Assembly: GCF_954871325.1 (NCBI RefSeq)
Contig: NC_088775.1
Coordinates: 19,259,561 to 19,323,560 of the forward strand
From: Gordionus sp. m RMFG-2023
Lineage: Eukaryota > Nematomorpha > Gordioida > Chordodea > Parachordodidae
Direction: 5' to 3'
DNA: 64,000 nt
In this document: positions 9,453 to 21,440 of the stretch, one piece after another
Numbering within the stretch: the stretch's first letter is position 1
Layout of the letters: every line of letters begins with the position of its first letter
Program-made: the position numbers and the translations under genes
The notes under the pieces: generated by a model
Told to the model about the DNA's origin: nothing
Databases searched by the model: none
Seen by the model: only the letters and a program-made list of their open reading frames with translations

Positions 9453-10892
9453 GTCTAATAAACTCAAAATCATATAGATGTAATCAAACATCTTCTCAAT
9501 CTCATGGAGAATACTTGGCCCTCTCAAATCCAAGTTAAAAATTATAAATATTATTAATTAACTATAAATTAATAGATGTATCTCAAATATCTTCTTAATC
9601 TCATGGAGAATCCTTGAACCTATCAAATCCAAGTTAAAAATTATAAATAATATTAATTAACTATAAATTAAATAGATGTATCTCAAATATCTTCTCAATC
9701 TCATGGAGAATCCTTGACCCTATCAAATCCAAGTTAAAAATTATAAATAATATTAATTAACTATAAATTAAATAGATGTATCTCAAATATCTTCTCAATC
9801 TCATGGAGAATCCTTGACCCTATCAAATCCAAGTTAAAAATTATAAATAATATTAATTAACTATAAATTAAATAGATGTATCTCAAATATCTTCTCAATC
9901 TCATGGATAATCCTTGATCCTCTCAAATCCAAGTTAAAAATTATAAATAATATTAATTAACTATAAATTAAATAGATGTATCTCAAATATCTTCTCAATC
10001 TCATGGATAATCCTTAACCCTCTCAAATCCAAGTTAAAAATTATAAATAATATTAACTAACTATAAATTAAATAGATGTATCACAAATATCTTCTCAATC
10101 TCATGGATAATCCTTGATCCTCTCAAATCCAAGTTAAAAATTATAAATAATATTAATTAACTATAAATTAAATAGATGTATCTCAAATATCTTCTCAATC
10201 TCATGGACAATCCTTGATCCTCTCAAATCCAAGTTAAAAATTATAAATAATATTAATTAACTATAAATTAAATAGATGTATCTCAAATATCTTCTCAATC
10301 TCATGGAGAATCCTTGACCCTCTCAAATCCAAGTTAAAAATTATAAATCATATTAATTAATTATAAATTAAATAGATGTATCTCAAATATTTTCTCAATC
10401 TCATGGACAATCCTTGATCCTCTCAAATCCAAGTTAAAAATTATAAATAATATTAATTAACTATAAATTAAATAGATGTATCTCAAATATCTTCTCAATC
10501 TCATGGAGAATCCTTGACCCTCTCAAATCCAAGTTAAAAATTATAAATCATATTAATTAATTATAAATTAAATAGATGTATCTCAAATATTTTCTCAATC
10601 TCATGGAGAATCCTTGACCCTCTCAAATCCAAGTTAAAAATTATAAATCATATTAATTAATTATAAATTAAATAGATGTATCTCAAATATCTTCTCAATC
10701 TCATGGAGAATCCTTGACCCTCTCAAATCCAAGTTAAAAATTATAAATCATATGAATTAACTATAAATTAAATAGATGTATCTCAAATATCTTCTTAATC
10801 TCATGGAGAATCCTTGACCCTCTCAAATACAAGTTAAAAATTATAAATCATATTAAATAACTATAAATTAAATAGATGTATCTCAAATATTT
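9453..10892 (+). repeat. Tandem array of about 14 units of 100 bp, derived from a MULE exon in antisense
   Basis: Units start (tctcaaatat) at exactly 9581, 9681 and every 100 bp to 10781. One divergent unit precedes them (about 9481) and a truncated one follows (10881). Each unit is a 57-bp copy of the MULE exon at 9286-9230 plus a 43-bp A+T segment that begins gttaaaa and ends aaatag, so splice-like borders are kept. The array lies on the opposite strand to the gene. Several units read CATGGATAATCC, which would be a stop in the exon frame, so protein coding of the array is unlikely. Units differ at a few sites and show sub-families. Confidence 0.9.
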
Positions 10893-10962
10893 AAAGGTGA
10901 AACATCTAAAATATAATAATATATAATTACAATTAAGTTTTACTTTGAATTGGTTTACAAGT
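10893..10962. repeat. 70-bp direct repeat right of the array
   Basis: Partner of 9383-9452. It includes a partial copy of the start of the gene's 57-nt exon at 9395, with its acceptor (minus strand ...ttttag then ATGTTTCACC). Confidence 0.85.
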
Positions 10963-11185
10963 AAAAAAATTTAAATGTAAATAAAATTTTCATATCTATA
11001 AATTATACATACTTTAATATCTAATTTCCTAAGCTTAAGTAAATTATTTATGTTTTCTGCTACGGTTTGAATCTTCATTTTTTAAATAAAACACTAGTAG
11101 CCATCTTTGGGATTTTCACTGGTAACAAAATTGGGAACATCCCATTTTTTAGCGATTTTTCGTTTAGCGATTTAGAACCGATCCC

Positions 11186-11193
11186 GGTCTAAA
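11186..11193. repeat. Target site duplication of the MULE, right copy
   Basis: GGTCTAAA, identical to 5362-5369. Confidence 0.85.
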
Positions 11194-11264
11194 TGTATCC
11201 TTATAATACCTTTATTTGTCTTAACTTGGAACATCATGTTACTTTTAGTTTGGAAAAGGAAGGT

Positions 11265-14200
11265 CACTGGAGTGGACTGGCCAGTAAGCCTAGTGGGAAA
11301 ATCTCTCATGGGTCCTCGAGATTTTACAAATTTAGGGGCCTCCTTAGTAAAGAAAAAAGAATTTTTTTTAAAAAAATTGGCCTAAAATCTAAATATGTTT
11401 TAATAAAAAAAATTGTAAATATTAAATTTAAATAATTATTAAATAATAATTTAATTATCTGGCGAATCATAAGCACATAAAAAAATTCACTCATTCATTC
11501 ATTTAAAAATAAAACCATTTATTGTCTTAAAATAAATAGCCGCAAGTAAATATTAAAATTATGCGATATTTATAGTTTATATATAGAAAACACAAAATTA
11601 TTATTATAATATAAACATTTATTAAAAATGGATCGAAATGAAAATAATAAACAACACAAACAAAACCAAACCCCATAAAATGATTATATTAATATTAAAT
11701 ATATGTTTATGTATGATTTATATAAGATAAGATAGATTTTTAATATAAAAAAATATGGTACCTTTCATATTATTTTTATTTATTTATCTTAAGTTATAAA
11801 AAAATTAACTTTTCTAACCTAGAACTAAGCATGAGCATTAAGAAAATTTATAATACTCACCCCTCCCAAATAAAATGAGTCATATTTGTTTCACAATCCA
11901 ATGTAAATGTTTAAGGATTTTTCTGGGCTAGTGGAATCTTTACCTAAAATATATTGATTATTAATAATATTATCATTCATACATAACATCAAAATTTATT
12001 TGACATAGATCTTTAAATATAAAGAAAAAAATATATAGATAACCTTGATAGCTATTTTATTTAATAATTTCTAATTTTTTATTTAAATCTATATTATATT
12101 ATCTTGCATACAATATATAGTGAAAAAAGAAAATATAAACGTGGAAGAAAACTTCATGATAAATCATATAAAGAACTTAAGATAGCTGGTGAAAATCCAA
12201 AACAGCAAAAGTTGTCTTTTTTCAATATAACAACTACAAACTTATCAAAAACATCTTCATTTCTTGAAACTTCTTTAGGCTCTCTCTTATGCTCCAAAAA
12301 AGGTGATAATACAAAGTTGTCTTTCTAATTCATACCATAAAAAGTCCACATAAATCACATCTTATGTTTATTACAAGTATCTTCACCTATTATAAGTTTT
12401 GGTTCATGTTCTAATATAACATCAGATTTTTCACATATACTCAAACCACAAATTTAAAAAAAATTAGCATATTTAACAACAAGAGATATAACTTCTACTA
12501 CAATTACATCAACCTAAGAGATCTAGATTCTTCTTTACCTTTACATGGTAATACAATTTCACCAAATTTTCCAATATTATTTCTTTCAAATGGTAATAGC
12601 ATTCCTATTCTATCCCTAACTTTAAATAAAACTTCATTTTTATCTACATTGCAAACACCTACATTTACGAATTATAATAGAATAGCTAGCATTTCGTTCA
12701 GAGAAGCAGCAAATTTGAAGAAAAAGATCTCACCTTTTATGTCAAATTTATTTCATTTGAATTTAAATACGACAATTCCACAAAAACTTACTTTTTTACA
12801 GGAACATCCAATTCAACCCGTGAATCTGCTATTTACATAGCGTTTATATTATATAGTTATGGAAGATAAAGCATCACGTTGACTTTCAGTTGCTATAATT
12901 AATCATGAAATTAAATCTATTTACTGCTAAATTTGTATAGCTTTGGTGTTATGAAAATTTATTTTCAAAAGGGTTCACCACCCATTTTAAGCATATATAT
13001 CCTGTTGTTGAAATCATAAAAATTCAAGTGTTCATATCCAAGTAGTGGAATATTTTCTTAAAGCACCCAGTGACAACAGCATATAAGATTCAGTTAATAA
13101 TAAACTTATTGCTAGAAAAGCAAAGCATATTTAAAATAATACTCATATAAAATAACTTATATTTGAAATATTTAAACTATTAGGGCGTCAATACATATAG
13201 AGGTTCTGATTGCAATGAAACCTTATCAAATTTTGAAGATATAAATTTAAATCCTGGAAATTTTCTAGAACTGATACGTCACCTATCTAATTATGATCCA
13301 ATCCTGAATGATCATTTAAATAAGGCCATTCAAAGAAGCAAACATAGGAAGAAAAAACGTAAACTCTCAAGCAAGTTACAAAGGGAAGAAGTTCCCTAAT
13401 TACCTTATTATCGAAGACAACCGTTAGCAAAGTTATTGATGCAATTCTAAACACGCTTAGAAAGCTAATTAAGGAACAATTAGGAAATAAAAGATTCAGC
13501 ATGCAGATGGACAACACTCAGGATATAATCATATATGATCAAGCTACATTTTGTTTGCGATACATTTATAATGGAGAAATTACAGAAAAATTTTTGCAGT
13601 AGTTTAAGTGACTAATCCTTCAGGTTAAGGACTTTTTGATTTATTAAGTTCTTGTTAGGGCTACAATTAAATAATATAATTCGAGAATCTTTTGATGATG
13701 CAGCTAACATGAGAAGTGAATTTATTGGATGGCAAGCTCAAATTAAGCAAGAAGCCAGACAGTATATATATTTGGTGCTATAGCCATATTCTTAACTTAT
13801 TTGTTGTGACTGTGAGACATGTGATAATCTCGAAACGAAAAACCTATTTAGATTACTAAGTAGGCTTGCGACATTTTTTAATGAATCTTATAAAAGAATG
13901 GAAGTTTGGACGAATGCAAGTATGAATAACCGGCTTATTAGTTCAGAAAAATTAAATAGGCTTCAAAAAATTGGGTAAACAAGATGGAAGGCACGCGAGA
14001 AAGCAATTTTTTGGATGTTCAATAAAATAAGATGCGCTAATATCTTCTACAATAAGTGCCTTACATTATATATATTACAAATTATCTTTTTATAACGACT
14101 TCAGAAGTCGAGACTTTATTAGAAAAGTTATTCAAATTTAAAACCCTCCTAACGGCACAAATTTTTTGGAAATTTTTGAAATAATTGGGCCTCCATCAAG

Positions 14201-14650
14201 ATATTTCTAAGACATTTCGACTGCCTGGAAAATGGTTGAAGATTCTAAATTACTTTAAATTCTATATATTTCATCTCAATATATGTGAAGGTTACAAATA
14301 TGGCATTATCTAAAAATAAAGATTTCGCCGATTTGATTATACCTGATGACATATGCATGGAAACTGAAATAAAGTAGCTTAGAATTAGTCGTTAAAAGAA
14401 GATGTGTTTTGAGGAATGCTCAGATGAACGTCCAAAACACTATTCAAATTTACAGAATTGAAGTGTTTCGCTATATCATTGATCAGATCGTACCTAGTTT
14501 TACAGAAAGGTTTTCGAAAAATCAACATTTAATAACTGATGCTCAATATTTCCATCATAGAAGTTTTGATGAAATTAATAGGGAAGGTATAACTAAAGAG
14601 GCTTTGGAAAGAATCTCTTCGTTAGTGTAGATAGGGATACAGTGCGAAAA
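11265..14650 (+). mobile_element. hAT transposon A (ZMYM1/DUF4371-like), decayed
   Basis: The left end CACTGGAGTGGACTGGCCAG, followed by TAAGCC...TGGG and CCTCGAG, matches the end of the hAT at 37720 (CACGGGTGGAATGGCCATAAG). Transposase remnants on the plus strand run from 12104 to 14630. No right inverted end or target duplication was found; the right boundary given is simply the last recognisable coding block. The stretch 11346-12103 is non-coding A+T-rich DNA. Confidence 0.65.
12104..14630 (+). pseudogene. hAT transposase pseudogene (ZMYM1-like, DUF4371 type)
   Basis: The pieces appear in family order. A basic N-terminus (KRGRKLHDKSYKELKIAGEN, QQKLSFFN) lies near 12140-12230. The FRGSDCNETLSNFEDINLNP and NFLELIRHLSNYDP block is at about 13195-13330. 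SLITLLSKTTVSKVID, RFSMQMDNTQDIIIYDQATF and CLRYIYNGE follow at 13400-13590. TRWKAREKAIFWMF is near 13980-14030. A C-terminal piece with YRIEVFRYIIDQIVPSFTER is at 14409-14630. Several stops and frameshifts separate these blocks (for example after REEVP near 13400 and before TRW near 13977). The product would not function. The transposase belongs to the same family as that at 44645-45760. Confidence 0.8.
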
Positions 14651-15172
14651 GAACTAATTTCATTCTCTAAAATATATTGCTGTTAATATATAATTTTTGA
14701 ATATTAAAACTTTTATATTTTCTTTTTAAATTAAATGACCTTTTCGTAAATTTCCTTTTACTTTTTATAAAATATAAGGACGGACTTGTCGAATTTCTAT
14801 TTATATATAACCTTTTAAAAAACTTATTATTTTTAATATGTAAAAATGTAAATTTAAAATGTATATATAGAGCACAAAATGTTAAATATTTTAGTGTTAA
14901 TAAAAATAAAATAAATTTAAAATATAATTTTAATTGCCTTCCATACCCATTTATTATGGTGTCAGAATACTTGATAATCATTACGCTACCAATTGAAATA
15001 AGTATAAAAAAAATTTAGATATGATTTTAGATACTGGAACATGGTAGAACTAGATGAAAGAGGATTATGGAAAATGATGTTAATTTAATTCTAAAAACAC
15101 GTAAGAGATGATTAAAATGTAAAATTAAAATTAAAAATAAATATAATAAAATTTTAATAATAAAATAAAAAT
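14651..15172. other. Gene-free A+T-rich stretch
   Basis: The 104-codon minus ORF here is Lys/Phe/Ile-rich and has the composition expected of random A+T sequence. No repeats or motifs were recognised. Confidence 0.5.
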
Positions 15173-15541
15173 ATGAATAAACCTATATGGGACAATAAGA
15201 ATAAAACAAAATCCATAAATGAATTAGAAGATTATTTAATATACTATGAGAGTAAAGATGTTTTGAGTTTAACATTTAATCTACCAGATGACTTATATTT
15301 GCTTATGGACACAATGTTACCGATATATGGAAGTTCAAGTTATGAAGAAGCAATATCTATAATAAAATGTTTTTGTAATTATAAAGAGGTAAAAGAGATA
15401 AATGAAAAATCTAGATCAAATAATATATCTTATCCTAATAAAAATTTTAAAGGTCAAAATAATAAAAACTTGAATAAAATTGAATTATGTAAATTAATAC
15501 CAAATGTTAAAAAAGAAATAAATTCTTATAAATTAAAATAA
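15173..15541 (+). CDS. Hypothetical protein of 122 residues, possibly a gag-like remnant
   Basis: The open frame starts with an ATG and stays open in very A+T-rich DNA. The predicted protein has a mixed, non-low-complexity core (SLTFNLPDDLYLLMDTMLPI, then YGSSSYEEAISIIKCFCNY) and a Lys/Asn-rich C-terminus. The end-of-domain layout followed by a basic tail resembles a retroelement capsid region, but no zinc knuckle or conserved motif is present, so this is only a guess. Neighbouring DNA to 15860 has the same composition with only short frames. Not recognised. Confidence 0.3.
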   Translation: MNKPIWDNKNKTKSINELEDYLIYYESKDVLSLTFNLPDDLYLLMDTMLPIYGSSSYEEAISIIKCFCNYKEVKEINEKSRSNNISYPNKNFKGQNNKNLNKIELCKLIPNVKKEINSYKLK

Positions 15542-16222
15542 ATTAATCATATGATAACAATTGAAGAAATAATAGTGATTAAAGACAATAATGAAATAAA
15601 AATTAGAGAAAATAATAAAATAAAAATTTTATAATTAATAAAAAATTTAAAAAACTTTGGAAATAAAGAAAATTAAAACAAATATTAAAAAGAGAGGCAA
15701 GGTGATTAAATATCTTGATGTTGAAAAAGTTTTTAAGATGAAAATGGAAGGAGAAAGAGAAATTTTTTTATAAAGAACAAGTTGAAGATTTATTATGATA
15801 TAAAAAAATTGTTTAAATTGAAAAATAAAGGAGTAAAATTTAAAAATAAAAATAATTAAATAATAAATAAAAAATTATTATATAAAACGAGACAATTCCA
15901 AATATTCTATTATTCTATATTCCAAATTATGATTCTAATTCTTATGAATGATTTCGATAAATTATTTATTCCATTATCATTTCAATTATTCCAAAATTAT
16001 TTTATTCGAGATATATATCATAATATTAATTTACAAACATTGATAAATAAATACAAATGATAATAAATAATGAGATGAACAAGCTAACGAGGTTTGGATC
16101 GTTTTTGGGCTCAACAACCAACCCATCCGATTTAGGAGTTTAACAACACTAGTCTATTTAACTTGTCCCTAATGAACGGTAAAAAAGAGTATTTTTTTTA
16201 TCAACAACGATACCATTCAATT
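15542..16222. other. Gene-free stretch
   Basis: A+T-rich DNA with a run of diverged ATTCCAAAT/ATTCTAATT-type simple repeats (15890-16010). At 16080-16160 there is a more complex piece ending in gtttaacaacactag, which looks like a stray end of the MITE family described at 16223. Confidence 0.45.
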
Positions 16223-16438
16223 AATATTGTTAAACGACCCGATTTGTGATGATTTTTTAAAATGGCCAATTATAGTTTTAGCCAAAATAATATTATATAA
16301 ACCTCGAGATTTGACAAATAAAGATCCAAACCTCTCTACCAACTATGAGAAAAATCTCCAGGATTACATAATATTAAGTCGAAAATCTTATTCTGACCAT
16401 TTTTAAAAATGACCCAAAGCGGGCCATTTAGCAACACT
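16223..16438. mobile_element. MITE family 2 (hairpin type, GTGTTGTTAAACGG ends), copy 1
   Basis: About 215 bp with inverted ends (aatattgttaaacgaccc ... gggccatttagcaacact) and the family core (cctcgagatttg, Lys-free non-coding). It is the most diverged of four copies; no target duplication can be read. Confidence 0.65.
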
Positions 16439-16904
16439 AAATAACAAATACTCCATTTTATTATTAGATTAAGCTAAATGTAATTTATTATCTAAAATAA
16501 AATTAATAAATTCTTTTACAAGAATATAGAAATAGTTCTTCAATTATTTTCATTCCATGAAATGTTAGTAATTTTTTTTATATCTGTGTTTAAGAAGCGA
16601 TCATCTATGCATGAGGAGGATCTGATAAAAGTTAATTATATAGTGATTAAATTATGAGTAAAATATTTACTTATATATCTAGACTAAATGTGAATAAAAA
16701 TATATTAAATTCGCATTAATAAATTCATAAATATTTGCATCTCCTATTTTATTAATATCATTTCTTCCTTATTTATTAATATTCATCATCTTGTTTTATT
16801 CATTTTTTTTTAACCAAATATATATTTATATTTAAAAATATTTTAGTTAATAATTAAATAAAAAAAGAAATTTTATATTAGAGAAACTTTAGTTGATAAT
16901 AATA
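16439..16904. other. Gene-free stretch
   Basis: Low-complexity A+T sequence; nothing recognised. Confidence 0.5.
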
Positions 16905-17205
16905 TTCATAGTTAGGGTTAAGCAGATTTTCAGAAATTTGTATTCGGATACAGATACTGATACTTTATAAAATTTAGTATTTAAGATATAATATTTTCTT
17001 TAAAAAACTTTATATACTCAAAATCAAAATGTATCAAGCTTTATTTTTTTAACTATATTATAAATTTATAAAAAATATGAAAATAAATTGTAGAAAATAA
17101 CAAATTTGTTATATAAAATAATGCGATATATTTTTTAAAAAATTGTATAATAATAAAAACAATATTAGAACAAAAAATTAATTAGTAAATAGCAATAAAT
17201 CAACA

Positions 17206-20190
17206 TCATAAATCAGCATTATTTTTTAATATTATTAATTTTTCAACTTTCAGTCTTTGACAATTTGGTATATTGATTATATTAGCAAAGCTGAATAATC
17301 GTTCAACGGGGGCAGAGGGTGGTAATATTGTGTTGAATTTAATAAATATTTCCTTTATATATTTATAACTATTTAACATATTTATATTGTACCTATCATC
17401 TTTCATATAATTTAGGATCTCTAATTCAATATCATTTATTGAATTATTAGAATTGGATGCGGTACTTTTAAAGCAAAGTAATCATCATCTTTATCAATTG
17501 AGGATGTTGTTTATATATTAATTTCTATATTATTTTTAAAAAATAATTAAAACTTCATGTATTAATAAATCCTGACGGTATTTTTTTTCAGTTCACCATT
17601 AATCCAAAGATTTTTAAAGTAGAAATGAGAAATAGGGGCCAAAAATGCGCTTTTAAAGTTATTATAAAATTCATATATATTTTTAAATCTTTTATTTAAA
17701 AAGTTTTCTACTGCATCAACTAATGGTTTGCAAAAATGTAAGTTTGAATTAAATTTGTGATTTTTTTTAACGATATTTAATATTGGAGTTGAATCTCCAT
17801 AATAGCAGTTGATTTCGCTTTGTATTTTGTTAATCGCTATAGCCAATGGGAGCATTATATGACAATTTTCTTCTAAATATTGCATTTCAATATCTCTTAG
17901 TTTTTGGAAATTCTAATTTTTCACATAATTTTGGAAGTTCGCTTTTAAATAATAATAATCTAATAAGGCTATTAAACATGCTATTCCATCTCGTACAGCG
18001 TGGTGTAACTAATTAAATTTATTTTCATAAAACTGCTTTGATAAACTCAGTTTTAGGTCTATTACTAGCATTCTATAACTTAGTACACTTAGCTAGTCGG
18101 GATGATATTCTAGAAATGATAGGAGAATAGGTTCTAAACATCTGTTGTGGCGAAAGGGCTTATCATTTGGCATAGACAACGAATGTGCTGGGGCAATGAT
18201 ATTGATGCTTCTTTACTTTAGACCCTTAAATATAAACAAATAAATAATTTTATTTGAATAAATTTTTTTATTAAATTTACGATACCATTATAAATTTTAC
18301 AATAAAAGAAGTATTAATTTATACTTTCAATGATTTCGAATTCTATCATCTTTATTGATGTCAAAATCATTTTCCACACCTTCTTTCATAGAATATCCAA
18401 GGCTTAAAGGCTTTGTTAAATTAGATCAGTTGTCTGTCACAGTTATAACTTTTTCATCAATTCTAAAGTCATGATAGATTTCATCAATTCTAAAGTCATG
18501 ATAGATTTCATCAACTAAATCTGCTATTTTATCAAATGTGGGCTTCCCAAAAATCTTCTTACAACAAGGACCAGAGATTGTCTTTGTAAACTATCGTTTG
18601 TCGTTTGTGAGCTTATTTAAAAATATATTTAATTGAATTTATAAATAAAATAGCATATGATTTTATCACCCAATAGTGTTGTTAAACGGCTCGTTTTGAG
18701 CCTTTATAAACGCCTAACTCAATATTCCATCTAGAAACGCAAGCCTGAAGATTTTGCTCATAGAAGGAATAAAGATCTAGACATATATTAACAAAATCTC
18801 GAGGCTTAGGCATAATTTTTCTGGCTAAAATATTGAGTTAGCCGTTTTATAAAAAATTCGGATCAAAATGAGCCGTTTAACAACACTATCACCTAATGAC
18901 CCGTCATTGCAAGAAAGATTCTTATCTTAGTAGACCAAATATCTGTAGTAGTGCATATGACTGAGCTTTCAATAACTGTTTTAAATGATCAGTTTCATAT
19001 ATGAAGCTTTCATAAATTTTTATTTGCAAAGATCCTCGAGAAAACTTTTAATTGGTAATGGTAATCAAATACAAGATAATATTTTTAATAAATTGACAAG
19101 TAGAAGATATAAGAATAAAAAAGAAAAATTAAATTTACCTGCCATCATTTTAATAAATTCATTTTGCTCAACTATAGATAATGGATGCATTCATTTAACA
19201 ACAAATGAAGTTAATAAATTATTAAATTTTTCTTGAGATATTTTTTTATTTTTATCATTTAAAAATTTTAGAGTTTTTTGAGTTAATGATTTTGCAGTTT
19301 TCACAATTTCTTTTTGTTTTTTCTTTTTTTAAATATTTTATGATGGTTAATATAATTTTTCTATGATTCCAGATGACGTGTCTTTCAGTGAAAAAAATTA
19401 GAGATTTATTTAGTAAATTTGACACGAAAAGGTCATATTTTGAATAGCCCTATTTTTTTGTAAAAATCTATTTTGAAATGATATAATTATATAAAATATA
19501 TTTATATTATAATATTATGATATTTATGCCAAAATGTTTTGATAAATAATGCTCATTATTACCCGTTAAAATTATAAATAATAATAATGAAAATCAAATA
19601 TGATACTTTTGCAAGAATTTTTCTTAAATGCAATATAGGCCATCTATATTATCTATAAAAAAAATATATTTTAAGCATATTTGTAAAAATTTAAAAAATA
19701 ATACAAATGAAAGGTGGATTAAATATTGTATTATATACTATCCTATAAAAATAGTACCCTAAATATGTGCATTATATATTGGACTAGTGCTCAATTTAAT
19801 GATCTCTTTTTTATCAATATTTATTTTCTTATTCTTTTCATATATGATTTTTATATATCATTTTAGTTTCATTATCAATCGTGAATATAAAATTTATTTT
19901 AAAATACTTCCAAATACAGTAAAATATTGATATGGAATATGAAATGGTAATGAATATGATTATAAATTATAAATGTGATTTATAATAAAATTATATATTA
20001 TACTTTTCAATTCTTGACAAAATTTGATGATGAGTCCGGTGAGCCACTAATAGATTTATGGCATTCTTTGCATTCTGCAATAATTTTATTATTTGTATTG
20101 GTATGTTCATGTTGAGTGACTTGAAAAAATTTCCCATAATACTTAATTTAAATTTATAATTATATTCTTCATTAGGAAAATCACCTGAGG
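17206..20190 (-). pseudogene. hAT transposase pseudogene with BED zinc finger
   Basis: In order on the minus strand: a BED-type finger (YYGKFFQVTQ, then CKECHKSISGSPDSSSNF) at about 20130-19990; a HPLSIVEQNEFIKMM block near 19180; VTDN and NLTKPLSLGY near 18450; a helical stretch (MQYLEENCHIMLPLAIAINK) at 17885-17562; and the C-terminal dimerisation domain (LPPSAPVERLFSFANII, LIILKNN) at 17406-17206. The frame is broken repeatedly and a MITE interrupts it. The fragment is not functional. Confidence 0.8.
18665..18897. mobile_element. MITE family 2, copy 2, with 10-bp target duplication
   Basis: The element at 18675-18887 (213 bp) runs from AGTGTTGTTAAACGGCTCG to the mirrored GAGCCGTTTAACAACACT. 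It is flanked by ATCACCCAAT and ATCACCTAAT (one mismatch). The two halves pair almost throughout (ctaactcaatatt / aatattgagttag), so the whole is a hairpin. A 9-10-bp duplication points to the Mutator superfamily. It is inserted in hAT B. Confidence 0.85.
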
Positions 20191-20374
20191 AAGATAAAGA
20201 TATTATTCTATTTTCTTCTTCAATCATTATTTAAAAATAGATGGATATAAAACGATTCAAATAAAATATGGTAATTGTTTGCAAATTGCTATATGACTAC
20301 CAACATCATATATCATACATTATCTTAAAATATCTAAATTCGGATTAAATTTTTCGATCGAGCCCATTATTTTT

Positions 20375-20570
20375 AGAGAGGTTGCATCTGGAAAGATTCA
20401 AAATCAGAATGCGAGTAATTATTAGTGACTGCTTAAATATCAAGTTTACGGACATTTCTTGTCATCAAGACAAGAGAGGTTGCATCTGGAAAGATTCGAA
20501 ACCAGAATGCGAGTAATTATTAGTGACTGCTTAAATATCAAGTTTACGCACATTTCTTGTCATCAAGACA
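20375..20570. repeat. Tandem duplication, 98 bp x 2
   Basis: Two copies (20375-20472 and 20473-20570) of a sequence beginning agagaggttgcatctggaaa differ at about three sites. The second copy runs directly into the reverse-transcriptase fragment. Confidence 0.9.
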
Positions 20571-21440
20571 AGACACACTTCCTTCCAAACATGGTGGACT
20601 TGGTATAAAGTCCCCACTGACGATGCGCGTTCATTGCTAGGCACTTTCAGGCACATAGACTAATCGACCAACATCTGTCAGTCCACTATCTCTTTTTGAA
20701 TAATGCTAAAACGGAATGGGCAAAATCCGTGACAACCACAACAATATTTTCGATCTCTGTAAAACAGAAGGGATCTACCACTTGTGAAAAACCCCGTTGA
20801 TGACCTTATTTCGAGTCTTTCACCTTTGGCTAGATCCACATTCATTGAAATTATCAAGGATCGGGGATATGAATTTTTAGATGTTATTCCATCTAGCAAA
20901 CTTAAACTTGAATTGGACAATCACGAGCTCAGCTATGCTTTATGTAACAGGCTCAACATTCCTTTTACATTACCATATAAATGCAGAAAATGTCATACTG
21001 ATGATGACAATATGGCGCTTCATATTTTACATTGCAATCGTAATCCCGGTCGGCAAACTCGGCACTCGAGGTGCAATCAAATCATATCTCTTGCACTTAG
21101 ATCAGCTGGTTTTCCTACCTCATTGGAGCCTACTGATCTCTTACCCGATGTTAGGCGTTCTGATAGAGTTACACGAATTCCATGATCACAAGGAAAGTTT
21201 CTTATATGGGATTTTTCTTGTTTGGACACGAACTTCTCTTCCAATCTTAACAAGGATGCTCTGAACAGAGCTCGAAATTTTAAGATCACCAAATACAGCG
21301 CTGATTCTTCTAAGTACATATTCGTACTAATCATCTGCTCCACTTTAACAACATATGAAGATTTGGCTAAAAAGATAAGACGTTGGCCGCCTAATCAGGA
21401 AAAATTCTGGAGAACCTCGGGAAGGCTTTAACTTAAGGCA
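20571..21440 (+). pseudogene. C-terminal fragment of a reverse-transcriptase-type retroelement protein
   Basis: The fragment begins with a GGLGIKSP block (about 20592-20620), typical of the region after the RT thumb in invertebrate retroelement proteins. The segment 20784-21185 carries a CRKCH-(x)n-HILHCNRNPG-RQTRHSRCNQII motif, leading to FPTSLEP. A last part has KFLIWDFSCLDTNFSSNL and further on KYSADSSKYIF at 21185-21430. I know this C/H-rich and WD layout from repeated RT-like proteins annotated in corals and molluscs; the clade is uncertain. The fragment is broken and lacks the RT core. A related piece lies at 57390-57690. Confidence 0.6.

Larger units (their letters stand above)
5370..11185 (-). 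mobile_element. Mutator-like element (MULE), apparently complete
   Basis: The left end GGTTCCCGTTCTAAATCGCT and the reverse complement of the right end GGGATCGGTTCTAAATCGCT match over about 45 bp (continuing as TAAA...AATCGCTAAAAA). The 5.8-kb element is flanked by the 8-bp duplication GGTCTAAA. It encodes a FLYWCH/MULE transposase on the minus strand. It also holds subterminal tandem repeats on the left, a nested MITE (6516-7096), a palindrome (6282-6402) and a 100-bp array (9453-10892). Ends, duplication and transposase agree, so the boundaries are firm. Whether it is active cannot be told from one copy. Confidence 0.9.

Noticed and set aside
9453-10892. CRISPR-like array of regular repeats
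   Set aside because: Units are 100 bp with no constant-repeat/variable-spacer pattern, the whole unit is repeated, it is exon-derived, and the context is eukaryotic.
9453-10892. Array as a set of alternative coding exons on the plus strand
   Set aside because: Splice-like borders are kept, but many units have a stop in the exon frame (CATGGATAA) and the array is antisense to the gene.
11040-11100. First exon of the MULE gene (ATG near 11090 followed by a GTATGT donor)
   Set aside because: The donor leaves the frame in phase 0, but the next exon needs phase 1, so I did not join it; the 5' end stays open.
14667-14981. 104-codon minus ORF
   Set aside because: Composition is that of random A+T-rich DNA (Phe, Lys, Ile, Tyr, Asn); no motif or neighbour supports it.
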